DNA of 64,000 nucleotides from Candidatus Thorarchaeota archaeon (GCA_008080745.1 SHMX01000004.1:124001-188000), one strand, 5' to 3'. Shown: positions 37,501 through 47,144, numbered from the stretch's first letter. Numbers and translations are program-made. Notes: a model not told the origin generated them from the letters alone.

Positions 37501-40500
37501 CTGAGATACTTCCAGGTCAAGTTCTTAATTCAACAATTGAATTCGCTTTAGATAATGGTGAAGATATTGGGATTTGTAATATTACAGCAGGATTAGAGAA
37601 TTCTACTCACTATTTCGAATGGAGCTATATTGGCAGTTCTCCTTTTGATATCCAGCTACCAACTACTGATCTCTCCCCCGATGAATACAACCTATCTATT
37701 GTAATTACTCATGACTACTGCGACCCACTGACTCAACATGAAATTGTTTACATTCACTCACCAATTCCTACTTACATCCAATCTTCTGGTAATCAAAATG
37801 GTTCTGTGGGGTTGGAGCTATCAATTGACTGTTCACTTCATTTTGTATCAAATGACAGTATGATCTCTGATCAAACAATCTTACTAACCATATACAATGC
37901 AGAAAGCCAAGTTGTGTATAGTGATTATCTTATCTCGGATTCAACATCTTCAGCCTTTGATTGGATTCCTGAGCAAAAAGGTAACTATACTTACAATCTT
38001 GAATTTGCACAAAATAACTCATACGTTTCATCCAAAACATCGGGAAATATCAAAGTTTTCGAGCATTCCGAGTTAGAATGGTTTTCAAATAACAGTGCCA
38101 TTCAATATGAGCCTATTTCTCTAACTGGTCGTTTGACAAACTCAAGTGGGTATCCCATTGTTTCTGTTGATGTTTCAGTGATTGTAACAGACCCGAGTTC
38201 TGTTGTTGTAATTGATTCAGTATATACGACAAATTCAACGGGTTTCTTTGTCTTCCCTCTAACACTTTCCGAAAATGGGTATTATGAGATCAAGTTAGAA
38301 TACCTTGGTTCCATCTATGTTGTTGGTGATCAGTTGGAAACGACGTTATTATCTTGGACGACTACAAATGTCACGATTTCCGGATTGCCCACCGATGGTA
38401 TTGTTGATCACCAATATACAATTATTTCACGTTTAGTTGATTCAGCAAACAATCCCCTCATTGGTATACAGATAACCCTCAAGATTACATATCTTCCTTC
38501 CTCAGTCGTTTACAATACTGTCTTTGTCACAAATGGGACTGGGCATATCGATATGGATTGGTCTGGTTCCATTGCAGGATCATATAAGATTGAAGCGCTG
38601 TTCCTTGGCTCTAATTCCTTAGTAGAATCAAATAGCTCTTCTCAGATAGATTTGAGATTGGGCCTTCAAATTATAATCATCACTGATTCAAGTTATGATG
38701 TTAATAAAACGGGAACTATTACTATTGAGGTAATAGACCAAAATGGTGATGCAGTATCAGATTTGATTACTCAAATTGATATAACCGATATTTTTGGTGA
38801 ATTAGTATACACGACAATAGGAACAGTTGAATCTGGATATTTGCATCTGGATTGGAGTCCAACAATCCGGGGGCACCTAAATATTTGTTCCACTGTCAAT
38901 CGACAATTTTGGTACGATGCCGCAACTGAATGGAATGAAATTCAGGTCTATGATACTCCCAATATTTCTACCTTCGTAGTGAGTCAACTAATTGCTCCTT
39001 CTTCTTTTGATACACTGGTTTCCATAAAAGACACAGATTCTAATGCCATCCAGAATGTTGTGTGTGATATAGTTGTCAGAATGAATGATGATGTTATTCT
39101 TACTGGTTCATATACTACCAACTCGTTAGGAAATATATCCCTGAATTTTGAAGTAGTGTGCCCGGGTATTCTATCCATCTCTATTTCATTTGAATCTCAG
39201 GCATGGCTAAGGAATACCTCAAGTGAAACTCTATATGACATATCTGGGAGTTCCTCTTTGACATTAACAACACCTGGTCAACCAATCAATCAAGGTACTA
39301 CTGTCATTATTGTAGCTACTCTTCTAGATTGGAATAATCAGCCTATCTCTGGAGTAACAATACAGATTCAAATAAAATGGGCAAATGGGAGCTTGATTCA
39401 ATCAACAAATAAGACATCAAGCATTGCTGGGAAAGTCAGTGTATCGTTTACCTTTACAGCTGTTGGAGATTATACTATTACTGCTTCTTTTCTAGGTGAT
39501 TCTGACAATGCAGCTTCGCAGAGTAGTTCCCCACAAAGAGTCTATGTTACACCCAATGTTCAATTAGAAGTTGGACAGACCTGTATACTGGGAGATTCAA
39601 TATCCATAGGCATAGGAATCACTAATACCTATTCAGGTTTCATTCAAGGAAGAACACTTCTATTGCAACTAATCCAAGATAGTATTGTAATTCACGAAGA
39701 ACAAGTTGAATCTGGCAATGACTTGCAATATTTGACTTGGAATCCTATAAAACGAGGGATCGTCAGTATCTCACTATACCATGCAGGAGATCTCTATTAT
39801 TACTCCAATAATACTGAAGACACACTAACAGTATTTGAACAGATTACAAGCGATTTTACTACGAGTGAATCATCTATTGAATTGTATGAAAACGTTACTT
39901 TCACTTATGCCATCAATGATGCTTCCAATAAGACTGGTATTATGATAGAATTTCAAGTGCTAGGTATCGACCTAGTTCCTATCTGGACATCACAACAATC
40001 GACTAATTCCTCTGGCATTTCACTGCTTCATTATACATGCGATGACTCTCATGGAATTCTGACTGTTCGAGCTTTTCCCATTGACAACCAGTATCTTGTT
40101 GGGGGTGAAAAACAGAAACAGCTAACGATTCTAACCGATTGTATTGTGAATCTCGGATTTTCACCTAGTCCAGCCTCCCTAGATAAGAGCATCAACATAT
40201 CGGTTCTTGTATTAGATGAGTTCTCATTACCATTATCTAGCATAAGTGTTACAATTGCCCTTGATGACCCTCGTGGTAATCCTGTTAAGTTAGGCTCATG
40301 GAGCAATACAATAACTGTTCAAACTGATAATATGGGATATGCCCGTGTTTCTATTACACTTCAATTAAGTGGACTTTATACAATTTCTGCTGATTCTCCA
40401 GGTACAGTATCCGTTCATGGCTTTTCAGAATCCGAGCTACATGCCATATTCTGTCCCACGGAATTAACTTTGGAAGTGAACCAGACTGATATCCGGGTTG

Positions 40501-42413
40501 GGGACGGAGTCAAAATATTAGCCTCATTACGTGATTATTTTGAAGTTGGAATGGCATCACAGAACATTGTTTTCTTTTTGGATGGACCGGGAAGTACGTC
40601 CATTGGTCCAACAACACTCGTAACAAATTCTTCAGGATATGCAATTTGGGATGTCACTATTGATATTGAAGGACTCTGGACACTAACAGTGAGCTTTGAG
40701 GGAATTGGAGTATATTTAGAATCTGATTGCAGCTATCAGATAGATGTAGATTACCCAACATCATTAATTGTTGACTATGAAACGGGACAGAATCCTATTG
40801 CAGGTGTAAAACCTCTCTCAGTTTCTGTTCTATTAGTAGATGGTGATGATGCACCTCTAGAGGGATTCACTATCAAATATTCCATATATCATGAAATCTT
40901 TGGTCTTGTGGATAGTGGCTCAGTTATCCAGTTTGGACAGATTGCAATTGAATTGAATATCTCTTTCTCAGTCATGGGCGAACATACTATCATTTTTGAT
41001 TTTGATGGAACAACTCATTACCATCCATCGTCATCAGCTTTAATGAGCTGGGTTCTAGGAACCACGGCGATTAACATTACATTACCTACTAACATTGAAA
41101 GATCGCAGAAAACCAATGCAACTATCACACTTTCTGACGAGTCGAATTACCTTCTTACTCCACATCCGTCTTTTGTCGAGCTCGAGCTTGAAAATGGGCA
41201 CGGCTTCATTGATTTGGGTGATAGATTGTTGTGGTTTGATTCACAGTTAGTAGTTAATGTGTCCACTCTTCCTGTAGGCACATATTCCTTACATATATGG
41301 ACAGAAAATACTGAACTACGTATTGGGACTGAACTACATTATTTATTCAATGTCACTTCAACCACCAAACTGGAAATAATTGATAACTCTCTCACTTTCA
41401 TAATCAACGAAGCTCAAAGTGTTACCTTCATTCTTCTTGATTCTTTAGAATCTGAGATTCCTGAAAAAGACGTTCGAATCAGTTTATTTGATCCTAATGG
41501 ACGGGAGATTTTTGGTAGTCCTCTTACAACATATTCCCTTATCTCAATACCCTCTGGTGGATATGAATTGACATGGACTCCTTCACTAACAGGTAATTAC
41601 TCTCTAGTCATAAATTTCGAAGGCGATACATACCTAGATTCTGCGGTGCTTGAAATGGATATTCTGGTACGTGTTCGAACTACCTTGACTCTTGAGGTTT
41701 CAGATGAAGTTGACTTTGGTAATCCGATAACACTTTCAGTCAATATTGTTGGAGGCCTTTCAAGAATGAAGAACACCTCAATCATTGTTTCTCTGTACTA
41801 TCTAGATGAGTTCTTATCGGATTATAGTCTAACCACCTCGTCAAATGGTATCGCCTCTTCTGAAATACAAGTTCCTTTAGCTGGAGATTACATAGTGGTT
41901 GCAAACTATGTGGGAACAAATTACTATGCTCCATCAAGTGCTAATTCATCATTTAGAGTTTTACCAAGAATGACAGTAAGTGTAACTGACTCATCAGGTC
42001 TTCATGTTGGGGTAAATTGCTCAGTAATATTTGAGATTCATGTTATTGGAGTATCTCTAAACTGGAGTGGAGTTTCAAATATTATAGTCATATCTCCCAC
42101 TACATCCATAATTTACAATTACACTATCACTATTGGCGCATTTGATGTTTTTCAGTTGTCATTTGTTCCTGATAACACAGGTGTATATTTACTAACCTTT
42201 AGGATATCTCCAGTACCACTATTTGAAAATCTTACACAGAATCTTCAGATGAATGCAATAGAACCTCCCATATATCTAACGCTTGATATGGGGACTGTTC
42301 CAGTTATTGGAGGTCTTGGAATAATAGGTGTCTTGGTAGCTGTGTTTCTTTCACGATTTGGAAAGATTTCTGGAAAACTACCAACTGAGTGGGCAGTTGA
42401 TAAGAAATCCTAG
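34578..42413 (+). CDS. Giant surface protein: toroid repeats plus Ig-like domains, C-terminal anchor
   Basis: About 2,610 residues. TTG at 34578 is preferred (GGAGGT six bases upstream); ATG 34560 lies before that site and ATG 34590 is also possible. N-terminal signal segment (MLTVLIIAIFIIPLV). Residues ~285-800 hold about eight repeats with GGF/GSY turns and helical pairs (GGFENDI, GGIGRNP, DGSYNNT, GGFGIRD, SGHYRNS), resembling the alpha-alpha toroid of prenyltransferase/squalene-cyclase repeats. Then come roughly fifteen ~90-residue Ig-like modules with recurring 'TNSTG' and 'G-x-Y-x-I' strands. It ends in a membrane helix (VIGGLGIIGVLVAVFL) and a short basic tail. Many NxS/T sites fit N-glycosylation. 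No thioester (GCGEQ) motif is seen. Likely outside the cell, anchored at the C-terminus. Confidence 0.8.
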   Translation: MKTRMLTVLIIAIFIIPLVSDTGNHLPYENKSKSMVESPIQQSISSSDPGVTSEPRVYSIIELPDAEITSSAWEWSFLLNESGLVTNVFTVNEILSNSALLDNSEVILLDSSLGSYNSTVVSDSLLDILIFRDAPLFLLGQAAWLLYRLRGSSPPSSTALSTSILLSTTDYEGAVFLDYPYSLVIGSELTTENMDIPIDTIQTEHSRIVNLLDRENAGQLSPLRYDSWPLDAFLFAPSIPNLLTNTGKKLLVNVLAYSSALSESSTTRVLQEHQVTESSPFLGGFEYYHEQKIASTYHAVKAIKNLNNNSAWESWVLNSNSSILDLLNRLYVQDNSEAGFLSSQSSSSYTVKNTAQGLWLVSVLGLTDFFNVSALSEYIANHQEVEGGFENDIIVTSVVLSSLSESGELSKISIIDAEYWMRSCVIDGSKTTNSKLWGGIGRNPTDLNPSTQYAYAYLTGLQALGESHDDPLKLAEWITKKVGNADGSYNNTIDSVAEIIIGTACALSSLNIMGTLNAENRTNGFNWIVTNQLESGGFGIRDADSDIVAKIEESYLVSACLNLIGERDSSTSEKLLNFVKMCKSETGFEEMQRLPSLMWSSWLSSIARYTHGWNHLNQELFDSYLSIFSSWSIYPFWNNLSILLANEYSFNQYRTKSVWSQYFGVTAATSLGLELSSDIIDTTEAYLIIQQDSSGHYRNSMSLDTPSIQFSVAAIETLYLMGSIDSIQYRSELETKILEEYSSGSWNIESWTLRPFEGNQPVIDWLSTRAALRLDIVTSTMASEIASVIEARVQYEDLWALSCDVATLALLNSSGFTIDLDSVNSSRILEELDTSLIIEGWFNNTQEWQPVYTASVLEMISILGLRLQISDIQGTTVSASCSPNYHLGDSIELSVSISGGHMTHTLVVYAFNTATLFDNVLYTDSVHIQVPESADALGAASIYIMIFDWNTSRSFDICNIGIYGILSGNLSVHTPEILPGQVLNSTIEFALDNGEDIGICNITAGLENSTHYFEWSYIGSSPFDIQLPTTDLSPDEYNLSIVITHDYCDPLTQHEIVYIHSPIPTYIQSSGNQNGSVGLELSIDCSLHFVSNDSMISDQTILLTIYNAESQVVYSDYLISDSTSSAFDWIPEQKGNYTYNLEFAQNNSYVSSKTSGNIKVFEHSELEWFSNNSAIQYEPISLTGRLTNSSGYPIVSVDVSVIVTDPSSVVVIDSVYTTNSTGFFVFPLTLSENGYYEIKLEYLGSIYVVGDQLETTLLSWTTTNVTISGLPTDGIVDHQYTIISRLVDSANNPLIGIQITLKITYLPSSVVYNTVFVTNGTGHIDMDWSGSIAGSYKIEALFLGSNSLVESNSSSQIDLRLGLQIIIITDSSYDVNKTGTITIEVIDQNGDAVSDLITQIDITDIFGELVYTTIGTVESGYLHLDWSPTIRGHLNICSTVNRQFWYDAATEWNEIQVYDTPNISTFVVSQLIAPSSFDTLVSIKDTDSNAIQNVVCDIVVRMNDDVILTGSYTTNSLGNISLNFEVVCPGILSISISFESQAWLRNTSSETLYDISGSSSLTLTTPGQPINQGTTVIIVATLLDWNNQPISGVTIQIQIKWANGSLIQSTNKTSSIAGKVSVSFTFTAVGDYTITASFLGDSDNAASQSSSPQRVYVTPNVQLEVGQTCILGDSISIGIGITNTYSGFIQGRTLLLQLIQDSIVIHEEQVESGNDLQYLTWNPIKRGIVSISLYHAGDLYYYSNNTEDTLTVFEQITSDFTTSESSIELYENVTFTYAINDASNKTGIMIEFQVLGIDLVPIWTSQQSTNSSGISLLHYTCDDSHGILTVRAFPIDNQYLVGGEKQKQLTILTDCIVNLGFSPSPASLDKSINISVLVLDEFSLPLSSISVTIALDDPRGNPVKLGSWSNTITVQTDNMGYARVSITLQLSGLYTISADSPGTVSVHGFSESELHAIFCPTELTLEVNQTDIRVGDGVKILASLRDYFEVGMASQNIVFFLDGPGSTSIGPTTLVTNSSGYAIWDVTIDIEGLWTLTVSFEGIGVYLESDCSYQIDVDYPTSLIVDYETGQNPIAGVKPLSVSVLLVDGDDAPLEGFTIKYSIYHEIFGLVDSGSVIQFGQIAIELNISFSVMGEHTIIFDFDGTTHYHPSSSALMSWVLGTTAINITLPTNIERSQKTNATITLSDESNYLLTPHPSFVELELENGHGFIDLGDRLLWFDSQLVVNVSTLPVGTYSLHIWTENTELRIGTELHYLFNVTSTTKLEIIDNSLTFIINEAQSVTFILLDSLESEIPEKDVRISLFDPNGREIFGSPLTTYSLISIPSGGYELTWTPSLTGNYSLVINFEGDTYLDSAVLEMDILVRVRTTLTLEVSDEVDFGNPITLSVNIVGGLSRMKNTSIIVSLYYLDEFLSDYSLTTSSNGIASSEIQVPLAGDYIVVANYVGTNYYAPSSANSSFRVLPRMTVSVTDSSGLHVGVNCSVIFEIHVIGVSLNWSGVSNIIVISPTTSIIYNYTITIGAFDVFQLSFVPDNTGVYLLTFRISPVPLFENLTQNLQMNAIEPPIYLTLDMGTVPVIGGLGIIGVLVAVFLSRFGKISGKLPTEWAVDKKS

Positions 42414-42420
42414 TGGGATA

Positions 42421-42463
42421 TCTCCGTTGGATTCTCATCTGATTTGAGAAAGCAATCCGGAGA
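42421..42463. terminator. Imperfect hairpin between convergent genes
   Basis: Arms CTCCG-TT-GGATT-CTCA and TGAGA-AAGC-AATCC-GGAG pair with a small internal bulge. It spans the gap after the giant protein gene and overlaps the last codons of the minus-strand gene, so it may stop transcripts from both sides. Confidence 0.45.
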
Positions 42464-44432
42464 GATCTTCATCCCATGTGTCATCGCTTAGTAGCAATCT
42501 TTGGTGGAGATCATTTCTGTAAGATTTGTATCCGCGCATTCTTTCAACTCTTAGATTAACTCCTTGTTCAATGGCAACTTCCGGTAGTGTTTGGATAAGA
42601 TAGAGTACTTGATCATGCGGTAGTCTTGAAAGCGCATATAATTGAGTAGAATCTTTCGAAATATGGACCGTAGTTGAGGGTGTATATTTTAGCAATGCCC
42701 GTGCATAAGACAGGACATTTCCGGGAGAACCTTGGGCAATAGAAATTACGGATGGTACTCTATAGAATAAAGGATGGTAAAAGTAATCAATAGCTTTGAT
42801 TCTATCTAATTTTTCAATTGCTTCACTAACAGAATCTCTATCAACTGAGAAGAAGTTCCAGTATTCTTGATTCTCCGTAGCTGAAAGATATACGCGTTGG
42901 GAGGCAAAATCAAGCGCTTTGGCATCTTTCTTGGTGATGACTGTTGTTTTCTTTCCTCTCCATCCATCAAATTCGTTATTCAGTCGCCTAATGGAAAATG
43001 TCTTGTTTAGAGACTTTACAATTTGTTTAGTATCTGCTGTCCACTTTTCAGAATCTGAGTCGTATAAATCCAGGTTTACTCTATATTTCGACCATGTTAT
43101 TTCTGTCACTTTTTGGTTAGTTCTTCTCAATCTTTCAATTGCGCGAAATGGCATCGTCATTAATTGAATATACTGAGGTTTCCCAAACATTTCCCCGAAT
43201 TGGATGATCATTTCCAAGTGTTTATGCGGCCATCTATGTGCTGCTCCAATATAGACAACTCTCGGAAGTCCATAAGCTCTTGTTTGGTAAAATGGAGTCA
43301 AGCTGATTCCGTATTCCATTATTGCAAGTCTTTTTTTCCACATCTCTTGTGATTTCTTTGCCTCGTCGGATGATACAGGTGCATGCAGAAATACATCCTC
43401 TTTATTCATTAAATCAATAGAAATATCTATGACTTCTTTTGTCCAATTGGGAAATTGTTCCATTAAAACCTCAACAGCAAGATACCATGGTTCACGTAAC
43501 CTACTATCCTGCAAACTGCGTTTCGGATATTTTATTTGGCCCTTACTGGCCTTGTCCATTATTTCTGCATATCTTGGAGTTCGAGAATCATCAAGAAGGC
43601 ATTGAAGATGCCCAAACATAAGCAGTCGCAATACCATGGAATCTCCCATTTTTCCAAGAAAATCAACAGGATCTTCATCAGGTATCTTTCCTTTTGTTAT
43701 CCAAGCAAAAAATATTCGAATTTGCTGTTTGATATCTAACGGATAACTACTAGGGATATATTGATCAATTGCCTCCCTCATTGTTTGTGCTTTTTTAGTT
43801 GATGTGACATTCATTCTCCCCCCCAGAAGAGCTAGCTCTGCCCAATTTGGGGCAGGTTGGTTCACTATTTCCTCTGCATCATAAGGTCGATAAAATACTT
43901 CTTGCCATTCTTGATATATGTCCCAATCAGTCTTCATTATCACATAATTTTTCTCATATTCCTTAATTTCTCTTGATTCAAATACATACCCTGTTTTCGG
44001 ATCAAAAATTGAAATCCAATACCTTTCACTCAGATGAATCTGATTGATTAGAACAATCATCTCTCTGCCTTCTGCTCTTAGCCTATTGACCCATGACCCG
44101 CTAGCAGGAGGATAAAAATCGGGAGGATTCATAACTGGTCCAAGTTGATATGTTTCAATCGATTTGTAAAAAGGACATATCCCTATGACTATTTCTTTGT
44201 CAAGCTGTCTTCTCTCGCTTATTCCAGAAACGTTTGTTAGTATTTCGTATTCAAAATGTAAGAGAATTTGGTTGTCTTTAAAGGTGTATTCAGCATCTTT
44301 TGTGATTAGAACCATCCCATCCTCTGTATATTGGATTTTTGCCCATTGTTTATTAATACCGTCAGATGATATCTTAATTCGAGTTCCTGTTACCTTCCCA
44401 GACATCTCTCTTAACCATTGATTGACATACAA
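42435..44432 (-). CDS. Large unrecognised protein, 665 residues
   Basis: Soluble, rich in Trp, Tyr and Arg. The first ~190 residues are beta-rich (VTGTRIKISSDG, EYTFKDNQILLHFEYEI), the middle is helical, and the C-terminal ~120 residues are alpha/beta (STTVHISKDSTQLYALSRLP). No motif recognised. The start ATG (44432) lacks a clear ribosome site. It faces the giant surface protein gene tail to tail. Confidence 0.6.
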   Translation of the reverse strand: MYVNQWLREMSGKVTGTRIKISSDGINKQWAKIQYTEDGMVLITKDAEYTFKDNQILLHFEYEILTNVSGISERRQLDKEIVIGICPFYKSIETYQLGPVMNPPDFYPPASGSWVNRLRAEGREMIVLINQIHLSERYWISIFDPKTGYVFESREIKEYEKNYVIMKTDWDIYQEWQEVFYRPYDAEEIVNQPAPNWAELALLGGRMNVTSTKKAQTMREAIDQYIPSSYPLDIKQQIRIFFAWITKGKIPDEDPVDFLGKMGDSMVLRLLMFGHLQCLLDDSRTPRYAEIMDKASKGQIKYPKRSLQDSRLREPWYLAVEVLMEQFPNWTKEVIDISIDLMNKEDVFLHAPVSSDEAKKSQEMWKKRLAIMEYGISLTPFYQTRAYGLPRVVYIGAAHRWPHKHLEMIIQFGEMFGKPQYIQLMTMPFRAIERLRRTNQKVTEITWSKYRVNLDLYDSDSEKWTADTKQIVKSLNKTFSIRRLNNEFDGWRGKKTTVITKKDAKALDFASQRVYLSATENQEYWNFFSVDRDSVSEAIEKLDRIKAIDYFYHPLFYRVPSVISIAQGSPGNVLSYARALLKYTPSTTVHISKDSTQLYALSRLPHDQVLYLIQTLPEVAIEQGVNLRVERMRGYKSYRNDLHQRLLLSDDTWDEDLSGLLSQIR

Positions 44433-44846
44433 TTAGTGTATTTAGACTTCTCTAATAATACAGGTGAATTCGGATAGAGAATGGTATGAGATGCCCTCTA
44501 TAGGCATCTCATGTTGCGGAAAATACTATAGCGGATTTACCAGGGGCCGTCTCCGCCAGAGCTGGGCATATTATTTGTCTTGGTCATATTTATTCACTGA
44601 ATACTAGTCCCTCCTGACCGTCGAAAGTTCCGTTGATAATAGTAAGCTAATCTACTGGAGATAATTCCCAAGACTCTATCATGCCAGAAAAAAATTTTTG
44701 GGTTGCTTATTAGGCACTATGTGAAAATCATTATAGAGTTGTAATAAGGTCTCTAGTTGTTTCTTCATAGTTCTATTATGCTATCCTTAGAAAAATCTAA
44801 AATAGAAAAGGAATGAAAGGGTCACGAAGGACGCGACCCTAATAGT
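44433..44846. other. Gene-free spacer with a strong inverted repeat
   Basis: 414 bp with no credible gene. It holds a perfect 10-bp inverted repeat ATGAGATGCC / GGCATCTCAT (44486-44495 and 44503-44512, 7-base loop) and a GC-richer patch around 44530-44570 with a GCGGA / TCCGC pair. I tried to read the patch as a tRNA on both strands and it does not fit. The rest is AT-rich promoter-like sequence for the minus-strand 665-residue gene and trailer of the TFB gene. Confidence 0.55.
44818..44840 (-). terminator. Hairpin after the TFB gene
   Basis: AGGGTC-A-CG / CG-C-GACCCT stem with loop AAGGA, starting six bases after the TFB stop codon (reading on the minus strand). Likely a transcription terminator or mRNA 3' stem. 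Confidence 0.5.
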
Positions 44847-45806
44847 TTACGGAGCCATTGTGATTTCAAGAGCGTTGACCAACTCTTTGTATCGGTTTCG
44901 TACGGTTACCTCAGTAACTCCCGCACATGAAGCAATTTCTCTCTGAGTTATCCGGCTGTCAACCAGTATCGAAGCAATGTAAATGGCTGCTGCCGCGAGA
45001 CCCCGAGGATCTCTACCGGTAATCAGCCCTCTTTCTTGCTTTGCCATGTCTATGATTTCTATAGCTTTTGCTTGAACTTCTCCAGGTAGGCCAAGTTCAG
45101 TTATGAAGCGAGGTATGTAGTTTGTGGGTTCAGAGATAGGCATCTTCAGTTTGAGTTTCATTACTAACATACGATAATGAGCACCCATTTTCTTCTTTGA
45201 TACCCTGCTGTGTCGTGCAATCTCCTCAAGTGATCGAGGTGTTTCACGAAGTCGGCATGCAGCATAAATTGATGCTCCGACGGTTGCATCAATAGACCTA
45301 CTCTTAGCAAGTCGTTTGACAATCAGCTTTCGGTATAATAGAGCTGCAAGCTCCTTGATACTCTTGGTCAATCCGAGCTGAGATGCCAGTCTGTCCAGTT
45401 CAGTCATAGCCTGAGCTAGATTTCTGTCCATTGAGCTATGCACACGTGTGCGTATCTGCCACTTACGTAGCCTTGCGATTTGAGCGCGCTGTCGTGACGA
45501 GAATTGTCTACCTGACGAATCTCTATCCCGCCAGTCTATCATTGTTGAGAGTCCCTTGTCATGGATTGTATACGAGCTAGGTGCTCCTGTCCTAGCACGT
45601 GATTCACGCTCTTCTGCTGTGAACGCTCGCCATTCGGGACCCGAGTCGATCCGATGATCAACTAACACGAGACCACAAGTCGCACAGATTGTTTCGCCTT
45701 TGGCACTGTCGAGAACCATATCGGTTCCTCCACATTCCTGGCATGTAATCTGCCCTGAGTTGTTTTCTGTGTGTCTTTCCATTCTTGAATTGGTTTTGGT
45801 GGCCAT
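44847..45806 (-). CDS. tfb: Transcription initiation factor TFB (TFIIB), copy A
   Basis: 319 residues. N-terminal zinc ribbon CQECGG...CATCGLVL, then the B-reader/linker region (GPEWRAFTAEERESRARTGA, GLSTMIDWRDRDSSG), and two cyclin-like repeats beginning near residues 115 and 210 (for example SLEEIARHSRVSKKKMG and TQREIASCAGVTEVTVRNRY, the BRE-contacting helix-turn-helix). It recruits RNA polymerase to TBP-bound promoters. A close paralogue lies immediately upstream. Confidence 0.95.
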   Translation of the reverse strand: MATKTNSRMERHTENNSGQITCQECGGTDMVLDSAKGETICATCGLVLVDHRIDSGPEWRAFTAEERESRARTGAPSSYTIHDKGLSTMIDWRDRDSSGRQFSSRQRAQIARLRKWQIRTRVHSSMDRNLAQAMTELDRLASQLGLTKSIKELAALLYRKLIVKRLAKSRSIDATVGASIYAACRLRETPRSLEEIARHSRVSKKKMGAHYRMLVMKLKLKMPISEPTNYIPRFITELGLPGEVQAKAIEIIDMAKQERGLITGRDPRGLAAAAIYIASILVDSRITQREIASCAGVTEVTVRNRYKELVNALEITMAP

Positions 45807-45898
45807 ATTGTTTTAGTCTCTCTCCTATTTCTTGAGCTCTTTCGATATGACCCATTAGGGGGCTTCATCAAAGAGCCTTAGCAGGGCTTCCAGACACA

Positions 45899-46861
45899 TT
45901 ATGGTGCCATTGTTATGCCCAGCTTTTTCACTAGTTCTTTGTAGCGATTTCTCACTGTTACTTCTGTCACGCCTGCAGCCATGGCAATATCGCGTTGTGT
46001 GACACGATGGTCCATGAGAATCGAAGCAATGTAGATGGCGGCTGCTGCAAGACCTCGAGGGTCTCTACCCGTGACAAGACTGCGTTGTTCTTTAGCTTGC
46101 TCGAGGATTTCCAATACCTTTTGCTGCACAATTCCCGGAAGCTTCAATTGAGTTATGAAGCGGGGTACATAGTTTGCAGGATCAGATATCGGCATCTTAA
46201 GTTTGAGTTTCATTACTAGTAATCGGTAATGCTGACCGATTTTCTTCTTTGATACTCTGCTGTGTCGAGATATCTCCTCAAGTGATCGAGGAGCTTCTCT
46301 GAGTCTGCAAGCTGCGTATATAGCAGCCCCGACCATTGCGTCGATGGATCTACTTCGAACCAGCCTTCTCACAATGAGTTTTCGATATAACAACGCAGCT
46401 AATTCCTTAATACTTCGATTAAGTCCAAGCTGGGATGTCAGTCTATCGAGTTCGGACATAGCTTGAGCTAGGTTCCTATCAACAGAGCTGTGAACTCTTG
46501 TTCGAATTTGCCATTTTCGAAGTCTGTAAATCTCTGAACGTTTCTTAGCAGAGAATCGTCTACCTGACGAGTCATGGTCACGCCAGTCAATCATGGTTGA
46601 GAGGCCTTTATCGTGAATTGCATAATTCGTTGGCGCTCCTGTTCTAGATCTGGCATCTCGTTCGTCTGAAGTGAATGCTCTCCACTCAGGACCTGTATCG
46701 ATGCGATGATCTGAAATTACAAGACCGCATGAGGCGCATATTCTTTCGCCTTTCTCCAAGTCTTGAACAACTTCCCTGCCTCCACATTCAGGACAGGTAA
46801 AGCCACTAGACTTCTTTCGGTCTGCTTTCTTTGCTGGGTCGCTTCTTGACATTACTGACAC
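45899..46861 (-). CDS. tfb: Transcription initiation factor TFB (TFIIB), copy B
   Basis: 320 residues, same architecture as copy A: zinc ribbon CPECGG...CASCGLVI, GLSTMIDWRDHDSSG linker and two cyclin repeats. The two copies are close to three-quarters or more identical by eye and differ mostly in the N-terminal tail and scattered surface positions, so they arose by tandem duplication. Having two TFBs allows different promoter preferences or conditions. The 92-bp gap suggests they may share a transcript from the promoter upstream of copy B. Confidence 0.95.
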   Translation of the reverse strand: MSVMSRSDPAKKADRKKSSGFTCPECGGREVVQDLEKGERICASCGLVISDHRIDTGPEWRAFTSDERDARSRTGAPTNYAIHDKGLSTMIDWRDHDSSGRRFSAKKRSEIYRLRKWQIRTRVHSSVDRNLAQAMSELDRLTSQLGLNRSIKELAALLYRKLIVRRLVRSRSIDAMVGAAIYAACRLREAPRSLEEISRHSRVSKKKIGQHYRLLVMKLKLKMPISDPANYVPRFITQLKLPGIVQQKVLEILEQAKEQRSLVTGRDPRGLAAAAIYIASILMDHRVTQRDIAMAAGVTEVTVRNRYKELVKKLGITMAP

Positions 46862-46980
46862 CTCTCATAATGTGACTGGTCCTTTGTCTATCTAGACAAT
46901 TCAGACATGCGTTTCTCTCTCAAAAGAGTGAAAAAACACTCAAAACGCGCGCCAAAAGACCCCGTCAGATTCCGCTACAC

Positions 46981-47010
46981 TTATATACTTGAAAGTTTTC
47001 TCTTATAAAT
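46981..47010 (-). promoter_or_regulatory. Possible tandem TATA boxes for the TFB genes
   Basis: Read on the minus strand, TATATAA (46981-46987) and TTTATAA (47003-47010) are good archaeal TATA boxes ahead of the copy B start, about 120 and 145 bp upstream, implying a leader of ~90 bases or more. An unusual CAAAACGCGCGCC stretch (46951 region) lies in that leader. Confidence 0.4.
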
Positions 47011-47144
47011 GTTTCGGTATTAATTTGACGAGTGGTTCCTTAACTAAGCAATTTTCCCCCATGATTGCTATGTGACATTTTGATTTAAAACTTACGGAAA
47101 GCAGGATTATACACATATCTGTACATCCAAGATGGAAAACCGAT

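Noticed and set aside
34578-42413. Complement/alpha-2-macroglobulin-type protein
   Set aside because: Toroid-like repeats and Ig-like domains are present, but the order is reversed and no thioester motif was found.
44525-44575. tRNA gene in the GC-richer patch
   Set aside because: No complete cloverleaf on either strand; no T-loop GGTTCNA match.
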